From: Mycobacterium sp.
GTDB lineage: Bacteria > Actinomycetota > Actinomycetes > Mycobacteriales > Mycobacteriaceae
Direction: 5' to 3'
Assembly (NCBI RefSeq): GCF_002863225.1
Contig: NZ_PKEK01000089.1
Location: 1 to 49,679 of the forward strand
Length of the DNA stretch: 49,679 nt
Below are positions 31,324-41,218 of this stretch, one piece after another. The position numbers and the translations under genes were made by a program. Numbering within the stretch: the first letter of the stretch is position 1; every line of letters begins with the position of its first letter. Under the pieces are notes generated by a model. It was given only the letters and a program-made list of their open reading frames with translations. It ran no database searches and was not told the DNA's origin.

Positions 31324-32193
31324 ATGTCGACTGCCCAGGTAATTCGCTCCCGCTTTCCGCGGCTCTCCGACGACCTGCGTCGCTTCGGAGAGACGGCGAC
31401 CAAGCCGCTCGACGAAGCTGGAAAGCTGGGCTGGTTCACGGTTCTCGGTGTCCGTGACATGGCGTGGGCGCTGACCCGCTACCGCAAAGAGATCCTGCGG
31501 CTGATCGCCGAGGTCGGCATGGGCACCGGCGCCATGGCCGTGGTCGGCGGTACCGCCGTGATCATCGGTTTCGTGACGCTGTCCGCGGGTTCGCTGGTGG
31601 CCATTCAGGGCCTCGCGTCGCTGGGCCACGTCGGCTTGGAGACCCTCCTGGGATTCGTCTCCGCGTTCATCAACGTCCGCCTGGTCGCGCCGATCGTCAC
31701 CGGGATCGCACTGGCCGCCACCGTCGGCGCCGGCGCCACGGCTGAGCTGGGTGCCATGCGGATCAGCGAGGAGATCGACGCGCTCGAGGTGATGGGCGTC
31801 AAGTCCAACGCCTACCTGGTGTCCACCCGGATGCTGGCCGGACTCGTGGTGATCATCCCGCTCTACTCGGTCGGTCTGATCCTGTCTTTCCTGTCGCCGC
31901 AGGTTGTCACGACGTTCCTGTACGGGCAGACGTCGGGCACCTACGACCACTACTTCCGCACCTTCCTGCGCCCCGATGACGTGTTCTGGTCGTTTGTCGA
32001 CATCATCATCATCGCCGCGGTCGTGATGCTCTCGCACTGCTACTACGGCTACAACGCCAGCGGAGGTCCGGTCGGGGTCGGCGAGGCGGTCGGCCGGTCG
32101 ATGCGCTTCTCGCTGGTTGCCACACCCGTCGTGATCCTGCTGGCCGAAATGGCGCTCTACGGCGTCAATCCCAACTTCAACTTCACGGTGTAG
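31324..32193 (+). CDS. yrbE1B: MlaE-type permease YrbE1B
   Basis: This 289-residue partner permease of YrbE1A has helices such as GAMAVVGGTAVIIGFVTLSA and VVIIPLYSVGLILSFL and the coupling loop ISEEIDALEVMGVKSNAY. The N-terminal 40 residues precede the first helix. The start ATG 31324 follows the YrbE1A stop by one base. Together the two permeases form the membrane core that drives lipid transfer across the inner membrane with the ATPase MceG, encoded elsewhere. Confidence 0.96.
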   Translation: MSTAQVIRSRFPRLSDDLRRFGETATKPLDEAGKLGWFTVLGVRDMAWALTRYRKEILRLIAEVGMGTGAMAVVGGTAVIIGFVTLSAGSLVAIQGLASLGHVGLETLLGFVSAFINVRLVAPIVTGIALAATVGAGATAELGAMRISEEIDALEVMGVKSNAYLVSTRMLAGLVVIIPLYSVGLILSFLSPQVVTTFLYGQTSGTYDHYFRTFLRPDDVFWSFVDIIIIAAVVMLSHCYYGYNASGGPVGVGEAVGRSMRFSLVATPVVILLAEMALYGVNPNFNFTV

Positions 32194-32200
32194 GCGGGCT

Positions 32201-33502
32201 ATGACACACCCACGCGGGAAAATAAACAAGGCGCCGTTTCAGCCCTTCCGGATCGCCGGCGTCATCGTCTTTCTCATTGCGGCGCTTGTGCTGTGGCTGG
32301 TCTACCTGCAATACAGCGGCGACTTCGTCGACAAGACCAAGCTGACCATGCTGTCCGACCGGGCCGGCCTGGTGATGGACCCCGGTTCGAAGGTCACCTA
32401 CAACGGCGTGCAGATCGGCCGGGTGGACGTCATCGACGAGGTCGAGCGTGATGGCAAGCCCGCGGCCAAGTTCACCCTGGACGTGTATCCCAAATACATG
32501 CACCTGATCCCGGCGAACGTGGAGGCCCGCATCGTCGCCACCACCGTGTTCGGTGAGAAGTACGTGTCGATGAAGGCTCCGGAAAACCCGGTGCCACAAC
32601 GCATCACACCGAAGAACGTGATCGACGCCCGGTCGGTGACCACTGAAGTCAACACGCTGTTCCAGACGATCACCTCGATCGCCGAGAAGATCGACCCGGT
32701 CAAGGTCAACCTGACCCTGAGCGCCGCGGCGCAGGCACTGAGCGGACTCGGCGACAAGTTCGGGCAGTCGATCATCAACGGCAGTGCGGCACTCGACGAG
32801 GTCAACCCGCGAATGCCCATCATCCGCCACGACATTCAACAGCTGGCGAATCTGGGCGACACCTTCTCCAACGCGTCTCCAGACCTGTTCGACTTCCTGA
32901 ACAACGCGGCGAAGACGGCGCACACCGTGCACGCCCAGGAAAAGGATCTGGACCGGGCGCTGCTGGCGGCAGCCGGCTTCGGCGCGACCGGTGCGGAGAT
33001 CTTCAACAAGGGCGGGCCGTATTTCGCGCGGGCGAGCAAGGACCTGGTGCCGACGGCGCAGCTGCTCGACACCTACAGCCCCGAAATCTTCTGTGCCATC
33101 CGCAATCTGCACGACGGAGAACCCAAGGTCGCCGCGTTCACCAGCCCGTACTCGCTACGGTCGGAGACCGAGATCTTCTCCGGACTGGGACTGGCGCTGA
33201 GCCTCCCCGGCCTGGGCATCACCGCGGCCACGCTGGGGCTCTCCGCGCTGACAGGCCTGATCGGTGGCGCACCGAACCCCTACATCTACCCGGAGAACCT
33301 GCCCCGGGTGAACGGTCACGGCGGTCCGGGTGGCGCGCCGGGTTGCTGGCAGACCATCACCCGCGAGTTGTGGCCCGCCCCAACGCTGATCATGGACACC
33401 GGTAACAGCCTCGCTCCGTACAACCATGTCGACACCGGCTCCCCGTATGCAATCGAGTACGTCTGGGGCCGCCAAGTGGGGGACCACACGATCAACCCAT
33501 GA
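32201..33502 (+). CDS. mce1A: Mce1A, MCE-domain lipid-import subunit
   Basis: This 433-residue protein has an N-terminal signal anchor (about 17-37, ending VLWLVYL), an MCE/MlaD domain (about 40-120; GLVMDPGSKVTYNGVQIGRV), a long helical tube-forming region (about 125-300) and a conserved end (GGPGGAPGCWQTITRELWPA and AIEYVWGRQVGDHTINP). It is about 20 residues shorter than M. tuberculosis Mce1A, mainly in the hydrophobic stretch after EIFSGLGLALS. The two cysteines (IFCAIR, PGCWQ) are typical. It forms the periplasmic lipid channel with the other five Mce1 subunits and is coupled to mce1B by an ATGA overlap. Confidence 0.96.
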   Translation: MTHPRGKINKAPFQPFRIAGVIVFLIAALVLWLVYLQYSGDFVDKTKLTMLSDRAGLVMDPGSKVTYNGVQIGRVDVIDEVERDGKPAAKFTLDVYPKYMHLIPANVEARIVATTVFGEKYVSMKAPENPVPQRITPKNVIDARSVTTEVNTLFQTITSIAEKIDPVKVNLTLSAAAQALSGLGDKFGQSIINGSAALDEVNPRMPIIRHDIQQLANLGDTFSNASPDLFDFLNNAAKTAHTVHAQEKDLDRALLAAAGFGATGAEIFNKGGPYFARASKDLVPTAQLLDTYSPEIFCAIRNLHDGEPKVAAFTSPYSLRSETEIFSGLGLALSLPGLGITAATLGLSALTGLIGGAPNPYIYPENLPRVNGHGGPGGAPGCWQTITRELWPAPTLIMDTGNSLAPYNHVDTGSPYAIEYVWGRQVGDHTINP

Positions 33503-34539
33503 AAATGACCGGAACCCTCGTCAAGCTCGGCATCGTCTCGTTGGTGTTGATCTTCTTCACCGCGCTGATCACCGTTGTATTCGGTCAGATGCGTTTCGAC
33601 CGGACCATCTCCTACACCGCGGAGTTCAACAACGTCAGCGGACTCCGCTCCGGGCAGTTCGTCCGGGCCTCGGGCGTGGAGATCGGCAAGGTCAAAGACG
33701 TCCAGTTGATCGACGGTGGACATCGGGTGCGGGTCGAGTTCAACGTCGACCGCTCGGTGCCGCTGTACCAGTCCACCACCGCCCAGGTGCGCTACCTCAA
33801 CCTGATCGGCGACCGGTACCTCGAGCTCAAGCGCGGCGACGGTGAGGGTGGCGACCTGGCCCTTCCGGCCCACGGGTTCATTCCGCTGTCCCACACGTCG
33901 CCCGCTCTGGACCTCGACGCGCTGATCGGCGGATTCAAGCCGCTGTTCCAGGCGCTCGACCCCGAAAAGGTGAACAACATCGCGACGTCGATCATCACCG
34001 TCTTCCAGGGTCAGGGCGGCACCATCAACGACATCCTCGACCAGACCGCGCAACTGACGTCCCGCATCGCCGAGCGTGACCAGGCGATCGGCGAGGTGGT
34101 CAAGAACCTCAACACCGTGTTGGACACCACCGTCAAGCACCGCAAAGACTTCGACGAGACCGTCGACAACTTCGAGAAGTTGATCAGCGGCCTCAACGAG
34201 CACGCCGAGCCGTTCGCGGCCGGCATCGCGAACATCAGCAACGGTGCCGGAACGGTCGGCGATCTGCTCGCCGACAACCGAACCCTGCTGCACAAGACGC
34301 TGAACTATCTCGAACCGATCCAGCAGCCGATCATCGATCAACGTGACCTGTACGACGACCAGATCAAGCGGACGCCGATCGGGATGAACATCGTCGGCAA
34401 CGCCGTCGGCAACTACGGCGACTGGGTCAACTTCTACTTGTGCGACCTCACCCTCAAGACCAACGGACTGCAGGCCGGTGGGCCGGTCCGGACGGTCAAG
34501 ATCTGGTCGCAACCGACGGGTAGGTGCACACCGCAATGA
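33499..34539 (+). CDS. mce1B: Mce1B, MCE-domain lipid-import subunit
   Basis: This 346-residue protein has a signal anchor (about 9-30, IVSLVLIFFTALITVVFG), an MCE domain (about 35-115; SGLRSGQFVRASGVEIGKVK and VRYLNLIGDRYLELKRG) and a long helical domain (about 130-290) with DRTIS-like and DNRTLLHKTLNYLEPI segments. A C-terminal part with one cysteine pair (FYLCDL, GRCTPQ) closes it. It is part of the hexameric Mce1 tube. ATGA overlaps join it to mce1A and mce1C. Confidence 0.96.
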   Translation: MKMTGTLVKLGIVSLVLIFFTALITVVFGQMRFDRTISYTAEFNNVSGLRSGQFVRASGVEIGKVKDVQLIDGGHRVRVEFNVDRSVPLYQSTTAQVRYLNLIGDRYLELKRGDGEGGDLALPAHGFIPLSHTSPALDLDALIGGFKPLFQALDPEKVNNIATSIITVFQGQGGTINDILDQTAQLTSRIAERDQAIGEVVKNLNTVLDTTVKHRKDFDETVDNFEKLISGLNEHAEPFAAGIANISNGAGTVGDLLADNRTLLHKTLNYLEPIQQPIIDQRDLYDDQIKRTPIGMNIVGNAVGNYGDWVNFYLCDLTLKTNGLQAGGPVRTVKIWSQPTGRCTPQ

Positions 34540-36119
34540 GGACGCTAGAACCCGCCAACCGGAAGCGGATCGGCCTGATGGGTCTGATCGTGACGGTGAT
34601 GGTCGTCGGTGTCGGCCAGACCCTGACCAGCACTCCGCAGTTGTTCGCGCAGCCCAGCTATTACGGCCTGTTCACCGACTCGGGTCAGCTCGGCAAGGGC
34701 GACAAGGTGCGTATCGCCGGAGTGGACGTCGGCGACGTCGAGGCCATCACGATCGACGGCGACCACGTCCAGATGAAGTTCTCCACCGGGAGCAACACCA
34801 TCGGCACCGAGAGCCGGCTGGCGATCAAGACCGACACCATTCTGGGTAAGAAGGTGCTCGAAATCGAGCCGCGCGGTACCACGACGCTGCGCCCGAACGG
34901 CACGTTGCCGATCGGACAGACCACCACCCCGTACCAGATCTACGACGCATTCTTCGACGTCACGAAGGCCGCCTCCGGCTGGAACATCGACACCGTCAAA
35001 GAGTCGCTGCACGTGTTGTCCGAGACCATCGAGCAGACGGCTCCGCACCTGAGTGCGGCGCTCGACGGGGTGGCCAAGTTCTCTGACACGATCGGCAAGC
35101 GCGACGAGCAGATCACTCACCTGCTTGCGCAGGCCAACCAGATCGCCAGCATCCTCGGCGACCGCAGCCAGCAGGTCGACAAGCTGTTCGTCAACGCCAA
35201 CAGCCTGCTGGCCGCCTTCAACGAGCGCGGCCGGGCGATCAGCGCGCTGCTGAGCAACGTGGCCACGTTCTCGGCCCAGGTGCAGAACCTGATCAACGAC
35301 AACCCGAACCTCAACCACGTCCTCGAGCAGCTGCGGACCGTCAGCGACCTGCTCGACGCCCGCAAGGACGACCTGGCCGGCATCGTGAAGACACTCGGCA
35401 AGACCGCGGCCGGCCTGAACGAGACCGTGTCGTCGGGTCCGTACTTCAAGGTGCAGTTGGTGAACCTGCTGCCGTACTGGATCCTGCAGCCGTGGGTGGA
35501 TGCCGCGTTCAAGAAGCGCAGCATCGATCCCGAAGAATTCTGGCGCAGTGCCGGGCTGCCGGCCTTCCGGTTCCCCGACCCGAACGGCACGCGGTTCCCC
35601 AACGGTGCGCCGCCGCCGTCGCCGACGACGCTGGAAGGTACCCCGGATCACCCGTACCCGGCGGTCGCACCCGGATCGCCGTGCTCGTACACGCCGACGC
35701 CGGACATGTTCCCGCGGCCCGGAAACCCGCTGCCGTGTGCGGGTCTCGACCAGAACCTGGGACCATTCGGGCCCAACGGCCCGTACCCGGCGTTGCCGAA
35801 CGTCGCCACGTCGCCGCCGAACCCGGGCGGTCTGCCTCCGACTCCCGGAATCCCGATCGCCGGGCGACCCGGAGAGGTCCAACCCAACGTGCCGGGCACG
35901 CCGGTGCCGATCGCGCCGGGACCGGTCGGCGGACGCACCGAGCCGCTGGGGCCGCTACCCGGACCGGCTCCGGCCAATCCCGCCGCGGCTCCGCCGCCGG
36001 GACCGTTGCCGGCCGGACCGCAGGCACCGGCCGGACCAGGGCCCCAGGTACCGGCGCCCTACATCGGCAACACAGGCGGCGCCGGTGGCAGCGGTGCCCA
36101 GGGAGGTAGCCAGAATTGA
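34536..36119 (+). CDS. mce1C: Mce1C, MCE-domain subunit with proline-rich tail
   Basis: This 527-residue protein has a signal anchor (about 13-32), an MCE domain (about 35-115; SGQLGKGDKVRIAGVDVGDV) and a helical region to about residue 340. The final third (about 350-527) is a Pro/Gly/Ala-rich, probably disordered tail ending in a short Gly/Ser-rich piece. Such tails are normal for Mce C and D subunits. It starts at ATG 34536 in the overlap with mce1B. The stop overlaps the TTG start of mce1D. Confidence 0.95.
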   Translation: MRTLEPANRKRIGLMGLIVTVMVVGVGQTLTSTPQLFAQPSYYGLFTDSGQLGKGDKVRIAGVDVGDVEAITIDGDHVQMKFSTGSNTIGTESRLAIKTDTILGKKVLEIEPRGTTTLRPNGTLPIGQTTTPYQIYDAFFDVTKAASGWNIDTVKESLHVLSETIEQTAPHLSAALDGVAKFSDTIGKRDEQITHLLAQANQIASILGDRSQQVDKLFVNANSLLAAFNERGRAISALLSNVATFSAQVQNLINDNPNLNHVLEQLRTVSDLLDARKDDLAGIVKTLGKTAAGLNETVSSGPYFKVQLVNLLPYWILQPWVDAAFKKRSIDPEEFWRSAGLPAFRFPDPNGTRFPNGAPPPSPTTLEGTPDHPYPAVAPGSPCSYTPTPDMFPRPGNPLPCAGLDQNLGPFGPNGPYPALPNVATSPPNPGGLPPTPGIPIAGRPGEVQPNVPGTPVPIAPGPVGGRTEPLGPLPGPAPANPAAAPPPGPLPAGPQAPAGPGPQVPAPYIGNTGGAGGSGAQGGSQN

Positions 36120-37768
36120 GCACCATCTTCAACGTCCGCAACATCCGGTTGCCGAAGCTGTCACGTGCGGCCGTCATCATCGGCTCGCTGGCAGTGGTGG
36201 CGGCTCTGGTGCTGGGGTACTTCGGTCTCGAGCTGTACAAGAAGCTGACCAACAACACCGTGGTGGCCTATTTCCCGGTGGCCAACGCCCTCTACCACGG
36301 CGACCGGGTCGAGATCATGGGTGTCAAGGTCGGCGCGATCGACAAGATCGAACCGGCCGGCGACAAGATGCGGGTGACCTTCCACTACGAGAACAAGTAC
36401 AAGGTGCCGGCCAACGCGCAAGCCGTGATCTTGAACCCGACGCTGGTGGCGTCGCGACTGATCCAGCTGGAACCGGTCTACAAGGGTGGGCCGGTGCTGG
36501 CCGACAATGCGGTGATCCCGATCGAGCGCACCCAGGTGCCGACCGAGTACGACGAACTGCGCAACTCCGTTACGAAGATCCTCAACAAGTTGGGGCCCAC
36601 CAAGGAGCAGCCCAAGGGGCCGTTCGGTGAGGTCATCGAATCCTTCGCCGACGGCCTGGCCGGCAAGGGCAAGCAGATCAACACCACCTTCAACGACCTG
36701 TCGCGAGCGTTGACCGCGCTCAACCAGGGTCGTGGTGACTTCTTTGCGGTGGTGCGCAGCCTCGCGCTGTTCGTCAACGCGCTGCACGCCGACGACCAGA
36801 AGTTCGTGGCCCTGAACAAGAACCTGGCTCAGTTCACCAACAGCCTGACCGGTTCTGACCAGGACCTGTCCAACGCACTGCAGCAGTTCGACGGGCTGCT
36901 GAGCACCGTGCAGCCATTCCTCGACAAGAACCGCGAGGTGCTGACGCACGACATCAACAACCTCGGCGACACGACCAATACGCTGGTCCAGCCGGAGGCG
37001 TTGTCCGGGTTGGAGACCAGCCTGCACATTCTGCCGACGGCGTTGTCGAACGCGAACCTGATCTACCACCCGGCGCACAGCGCCATCGTCGGGCAACCGG
37101 CCGGAACGGTTGGCACGATGGGCTTCGCGAACCCGATGGAATTCCTCTGCAGCGCCATCCAGGCCGGCAGCCGGCTGGGCTATCAAGAGTCGGCCGAGCT
37201 CTGCGCGCAGTACCTGGCGCCGATCCTCGACTCGATCAAGTTCAACTACCTGCCGTTCGGTCTGAACCCGTTCAGCCTCGCGGCCACCTTGCCCAAGGAA
37301 GTCGCCTACTCCGAGAACCGGCTGCATCCGCCGAACGGCTACAAGGACACCACCGTGCCCGGTATCTGGGTGCCCGACACCCCGACCTCACACCGCAACA
37401 CCCAGCACGGCTGGATCACCGCGCCCGGCATGCAGGGCGTCAAGGTCGGCCCGATCACGTCGGGCCTGCTGACTCCCGACTCGTTGGCCGAGCTGATGGG
37501 CGGACCGGACATCAACCCGGCGGCGCAGGCGCAGTACCAAACGCCCCCGGGATACCAGAACGCCTACGACGAGCAGCCTCTCGGGCCGGCTCCGTACATC
37601 GGATTGCCGGGTAACCCGGCGCCGATCCAGCCGCCGCCACCGGGTCCCAACGTGATTCCCGGCCCGGCCGCACCGCCGAATTACGCACCGTCGCCGCTGG
37701 CAGGGCAGGCGCCGCCGCCTGGACCCGCGTTGCCCGCTGAGGCAGCAGCCGCACCTGGAGGCAACTGA
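36116..37768 (+). CDS. mce1D: Mce1D, MCE-domain lipid-import subunit
   Basis: This 550-residue protein has a signal anchor (about 17-40), an MCE domain (about 45-125; GDRVEIMGVKVGAIDKIEP), a helical region with NTTFNDLSRALTALNQGRGD, and a conserved block around HPAHSAIVGQPAGTVGTMG. Its last 80 residues are Pro-rich. Start TTG 36116 is used because GGGAGG lies nine bases upstream and the stop of mce1C overlaps it (TTGA). The stop shares one base with the lprK start. Confidence 0.95.
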   Translation: MSTIFNVRNIRLPKLSRAAVIIGSLAVVAALVLGYFGLELYKKLTNNTVVAYFPVANALYHGDRVEIMGVKVGAIDKIEPAGDKMRVTFHYENKYKVPANAQAVILNPTLVASRLIQLEPVYKGGPVLADNAVIPIERTQVPTEYDELRNSVTKILNKLGPTKEQPKGPFGEVIESFADGLAGKGKQINTTFNDLSRALTALNQGRGDFFAVVRSLALFVNALHADDQKFVALNKNLAQFTNSLTGSDQDLSNALQQFDGLLSTVQPFLDKNREVLTHDINNLGDTTNTLVQPEALSGLETSLHILPTALSNANLIYHPAHSAIVGQPAGTVGTMGFANPMEFLCSAIQAGSRLGYQESAELCAQYLAPILDSIKFNYLPFGLNPFSLAATLPKEVAYSENRLHPPNGYKDTTVPGIWVPDTPTSHRNTQHGWITAPGMQGVKVGPITSGLLTPDSLAELMGGPDINPAAQAQYQTPPGYQNAYDEQPLGPAPYIGLPGNPAPIQPPPPGPNVIPGPAAPPNYAPSPLAGQAPPPGPALPAEAAAAPGGN

Positions 37769-38976
37769 TGATGCGCGTGATGCTCAGCAAAGCCCGCCAC
37801 CGGGTCTGGCAGTCTCTGGTGTTGCTGGTCGCCGCCATGCTGTTGAGCTCGTGCGGGTGGCACGGCGTCTCCAACGTCTCGCTGCCCGGCGGTCCGGGCG
37901 ACTCGTCCGGCTCGTACACCGTCTACGTGCAGATGCCGGACACCCTGGCCATCGACGGAAACAGCAAGGTCATGGTGGCCGACGTCTTCGTCGGCTCGAT
38001 CCGCAAGATCGAGCTCCGGACCCCGGAGTTCGAGATCAACGGCCACCGCGCCAAGAACTGGGTGGCCACCCTGACGCTGGGTCTGCAGAAGAACGTCAAG
38101 CTGCCGAAGAACGCCACCGCGAAGATCGGGCAGACCAGCTTGTTGGGCTCCCAGCACATCGAATTGGCGCCACCGGCCGACCCGTCGTCGCAGATGCTCA
38201 AGAACGGCGACACCATCCCGCTGAAGAACGCGTCGGCCTTCCCCAGCACCGAGCAGACCCTGGCGAGCCTGGCCATGGTCGTGCGCGGCGGCGGCCTGCA
38301 GAACATCGAGGTCCTGCAGAACGAGGTCAGCAAGATCTTGACCGGCCGCGGCCCGCAAATCCGCGCGTTCCTCGGCAAATTGGACACCTTCACCCGCCAG
38401 CTCAACGAGCAGAGCGACGACATCACCCACGCCATCGACTCGACGAACCGGCTCTTGGCCTACGTCGGCAACCGGTCGGACGTGCTGGATCGGGTGCTGA
38501 CCGAGTTCCCGCCGCTGATCAAGTACCTCGCGGCTCCGGAGTACCAGAAGCATCTGGTGGACGCAGTCCAGTCGGTGGGTGCGCTCAGCCAGGCCGCGGC
38601 CCAGTACCTGGGCGAGGCACGGGCTCCGCTGCACCAGAACCTGCTGTCGCTGCAGTGCCCGCTGAAGGAATTGGGCAAGGCATCGCCGTACCTGCTCGGT
38701 GCGTTGAAGCTGGTCTTCACCGCGCCGTTCGACCTGGACACCGCGCCGAAGCTGATCCGCGGTGACTTCATGAACTCCTCGCTGGAGGTGGACACGACGC
38801 TGTCGGCGGTCGACAACGCCTTCCTCACCGGCACCGGGTTCTCGGGCGCGTTGCGGGCACTGGAGCAGTCGTATGGTCGCGATCCCGCCACCATGATTCC
38901 GGATGTGCGATTCACGCCGAACCCGAATGACGCGCCGGGCGGACCACTTGTGGAGAGGGCGGACCGGCAATGCTGA
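37768..38976 (+). CDS. lprK: Mce1E lipoprotein (LprK), MCE-domain subunit
   Basis: This 402-residue MCE subunit is anchored as a lipoprotein: the signal peptide ends in the lipobox LLSSC, with Cys29 as the lipidated residue. The MCE domain (about 45-130) has IDGNSKVMVADVFVGSIRKI and AKIGQTSLLGSQHIELAPPA. Helical tube segments follow, ending near GTGFSGALRALEQSYGRDPA. ATG 37768 overlaps the mce1D stop by one base; a second ATG follows immediately. The end overlaps mce1F by seven bases. Confidence 0.96.
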   Translation: MMRVMLSKARHRVWQSLVLLVAAMLLSSCGWHGVSNVSLPGGPGDSSGSYTVYVQMPDTLAIDGNSKVMVADVFVGSIRKIELRTPEFEINGHRAKNWVATLTLGLQKNVKLPKNATAKIGQTSLLGSQHIELAPPADPSSQMLKNGDTIPLKNASAFPSTEQTLASLAMVVRGGGLQNIEVLQNEVSKILTGRGPQIRAFLGKLDTFTRQLNEQSDDITHAIDSTNRLLAYVGNRSDVLDRVLTEFPPLIKYLAAPEYQKHLVDAVQSVGALSQAAAQYLGEARAPLHQNLLSLQCPLKELGKASPYLLGALKLVFTAPFDLDTAPKLIRGDFMNSSLEVDTTLSAVDNAFLTGTGFSGALRALEQSYGRDPATMIPDVRFTPNPNDAPGGPLVERADRQC

Positions 38977-40535
38977 CTCGTGTCATCAAGCGCCAGCTGA
39001 TCGTGTTCGGCGTCTTGACTGCCGTCGCCTTGTTGGTGCTGGGGGTCTACTACCTGCGTCTTCCGACGTTGATGGGTGTCGGTCAGTACCAGCTGAAGGC
39101 CGACCTACCCGCTTCGGGCGGGCTGTACCCGACAGCCAACGTGACCTATCGCGGAATCACAATCGGGAAGGTCACCGCCGTCGAGCCGACGGAAAAGGGC
39201 GCCGAAGCCACGATGAGCATCGACAGCAACTTCAAGATCCCGCTCGACGCGGTGGCCAACGTGCACTCGGTGTCGGCAGTCGGCGAGCAGTACCTGGACC
39301 TGGTGTCGGAGGGCAAAGCGCAGGGCTTCTTCTCGCCCGGTCAGCGGATGACCAAGGGAACCGTGCCCAGTGAGATCGGCCCCGCGCTGGACACCGCCAA
39401 CCGTGGTCTGGTGGTGCTGCCGAAGGAGAAGATCGGCAAGTTGCTGGACGAGACGGCCGACGCGGTCGGAGGCCTAGGCCCGGCGCTGCAGCGTCTGGTC
39501 GACTCCACCCAGGCGATCGTCGGCGACTTCAAGACCAACATCAACCAGGTCGACGACATCATTCAGAACGCGGCGCCGATCCTGGACAGCCAGGTCGTGT
39601 CGAGCAATGCGATCGAACGCTGGGCGCACAACCTCAACATCCTGGGCGGGGAAGCCGCCGCCCAGGATTCACACCTGAAAAGCATTCTGACGCAGGCTGC
39701 CCCGACGGCTGACCAGGTGAACTCGGTGTTCAGCGACGTTCGTGAATCGCTGCCGCAGACCCTGGCCAACGTCGAGATCATCGCCGACATGCTCAAGCGG
39801 TACCACCCCGGCCTCGAGCAGACCCTGGTGATGCTGCCGCAGCTCGGGTCGATCGTGCAGGCGATCTCCGCCCCGTACGAAAAAGACCGGATGGCGGCGC
39901 TGGACCTCACACTGGCGATCAACTACCCGGCACCGTGTTTGACCGGCTTCCGGCCGGCGCCGGAGTGGCGCGCGCCGGCGGACACCAGCATCGCCCCGCT
40001 GCGGGACAACAACTACTGCCGGATCCCGCAGGACTTCCAGGCCAACGCGGTCCGCGGGACGCGCAACTTGCCGTGTATGGATGTCCCCGGCAAGCGGGCG
40101 CCCACGCCGCAGGATTGCCGCAGCGGAAAGCCGTACGAGCCGCTGGGCACCAACCCGTGGTACGGCGACCCCAACCAGATCCTCAACTGCCCCGCCCCCG
40201 GTGGGCGCTGTGATCAGGCGGTGAAGCCGGGCTTCGTGATCCCGGCGCCATCGGTCAACAACGGCCTCAACCCGTTGCCTGCCAACCGCCTGCCACCGGG
40301 TGGGCAGACGCCGCCGCCGAAGAGCGATCCGTTGCAGCGACCCGGCTCGGGTGGGGTCCAGTGCAACGGCCAACAGCCCAACCCCTGCATCTACACCCCG
40401 GGCGGCCCACCGGCGGCCGTCTATAGTCCGATGAGTGGCGAGGTAGCGGGCCCCGACGGTTCTAAGTACTCCGTCAACAACTCACGCAACACAGGAGATG
40501 ACGGATGGAAGGAGATGCTGGCGCCAGCCGGCTGA
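38970..40535 (+). CDS. mce1F: Mce1F, MCE-domain lipid-import subunit
   Basis: This 521-residue protein is the last of the six MCE subunits. It has a signal anchor (about 8-27), an MCE domain (about 35-115; GLYPTANVTYRGITIGKV) and a helical region with DTANRGLVVLPKEKIGKLLD. The C-terminal domain contains several cysteines (PCLTGF, NYCRIPQDF, PCMDVPG, DCRSG, NCPAPGGRCDQ, QCNGQQPNPC) that probably form disulfides outside the membrane. The 3' end overlaps the first Mas gene by 31 bases. Confidence 0.95.
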   Translation: MLTRVIKRQLIVFGVLTAVALLVLGVYYLRLPTLMGVGQYQLKADLPASGGLYPTANVTYRGITIGKVTAVEPTEKGAEATMSIDSNFKIPLDAVANVHSVSAVGEQYLDLVSEGKAQGFFSPGQRMTKGTVPSEIGPALDTANRGLVVLPKEKIGKLLDETADAVGGLGPALQRLVDSTQAIVGDFKTNINQVDDIIQNAAPILDSQVVSSNAIERWAHNLNILGGEAAAQDSHLKSILTQAAPTADQVNSVFSDVRESLPQTLANVEIIADMLKRYHPGLEQTLVMLPQLGSIVQAISAPYEKDRMAALDLTLAINYPAPCLTGFRPAPEWRAPADTSIAPLRDNNYCRIPQDFQANAVRGTRNLPCMDVPGKRAPTPQDCRSGKPYEPLGTNPWYGDPNQILNCPAPGGRCDQAVKPGFVIPAPSVNNGLNPLPANRLPPGGQTPPPKSDPLQRPGSGGVQCNGQQPNPCIYTPGGPPAAVYSPMSGEVAGPDGSKYSVNNSRNTGDDGWKEMLAPAG

Positions 40536-41218
40536 CCCCGAACGACCCGGATCACGATCCTTCGTCGGAACCCGAACCCGAAACGGTCGCCGACGATCTC
40601 AGCACTGAGGAAACTGCCGAGGATTCAACGGAATCCGACGACGCCGACCACGAGGTCGCCGAGTCAGACGCCGAGGACCTAGCCGAGGCCGGCGAACCCG
40701 AGGCAGACCCACGCGGCAGTTCGCGACTGGGCCGCGGCTGGTTCATCGGCATCGCGGCCGCACTTGTCGTGCTGGCGGGCGGCCTCGGAGTCGGCGGGTT
40801 GTTCGCGCTGCGCGCACATCACGACAGCCAGGCCACCGCGCGCCGGGACGCGGCCGCGGTGGAAGCGGCCAAGGACTGCGTGGGGGCCACCCAGGCGCCG
40901 GACATCGGGGCGATGGCCTCCAGCGCGCAGAAGATCGTCGAGTGCGGCGCCGGGGCCTTCCGGTCGCAGGCGATCCTGTACAGCGGGCTGCTGGTCGAGG
41001 CCTATCAGGCCGCGAACGCCCACGTTCAGGTGTCCGATCTGCGCGCCGCGGTCGAACGCGACAACCCCGACGGTTCGGTCGAGATTCTGGTGCCGCTGCG
41101 GGTGAAGGTCTCCAACTCCGAGACGCAGAACCAGGAAGCGGGCTATCGCCTGCGGGTGACGATGGTGCTGGACGAGGGCAAGTACCGAATTTCCAAGCTC
41201 GACCAGGTGGCGAGGTGA
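40505..41218 (+). CDS. Mce-associated protein 1A (Rv0175-like)
   Basis: This 237-residue single-pass membrane protein has an acidic, Asp/Glu/Ser-rich cytoplasmic N-terminus (about 1-70), a membrane helix (about 78-102, FIGIAAALVVLAGGLGVGGL) and a small extracytoplasmic NTF2-like domain. That domain has two cysteines (AKDCVGATQ, IVECGAG), likely a disulfide. Mas proteins stabilise or assist Mce complexes. ATG 40505 has AGGAG seven bases upstream and lies inside the end of mce1F. It is coupled to the next gene by GTGA. Confidence 0.88.
   Translation: MEGDAGASRLTPNDPDHDPSSEPEPETVADDLSTEETAEDSTESDDADHEVAESDAEDLAEAGEPEADPRGSSRLGRGWFIGIAAALVVLAGGLGVGGLFALRAHHDSQATARRDAAAVEAAKDCVGATQAPDIGAMASSAQKIVECGAGAFRSQAILYSGLLVEAYQAANAHVQVSDLRAAVERDNPDGSVEILVPLRVKVSNSETQNQEAGYRLRVTMVLDEGKYRISKLDQVAR

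Noticed and set aside
30471..32229. Long antisense frames over yrbE1A and yrbE1B
   Set aside because: Composition is typical of mirrored membrane-protein codons, and there are no domains or ribosome sites.
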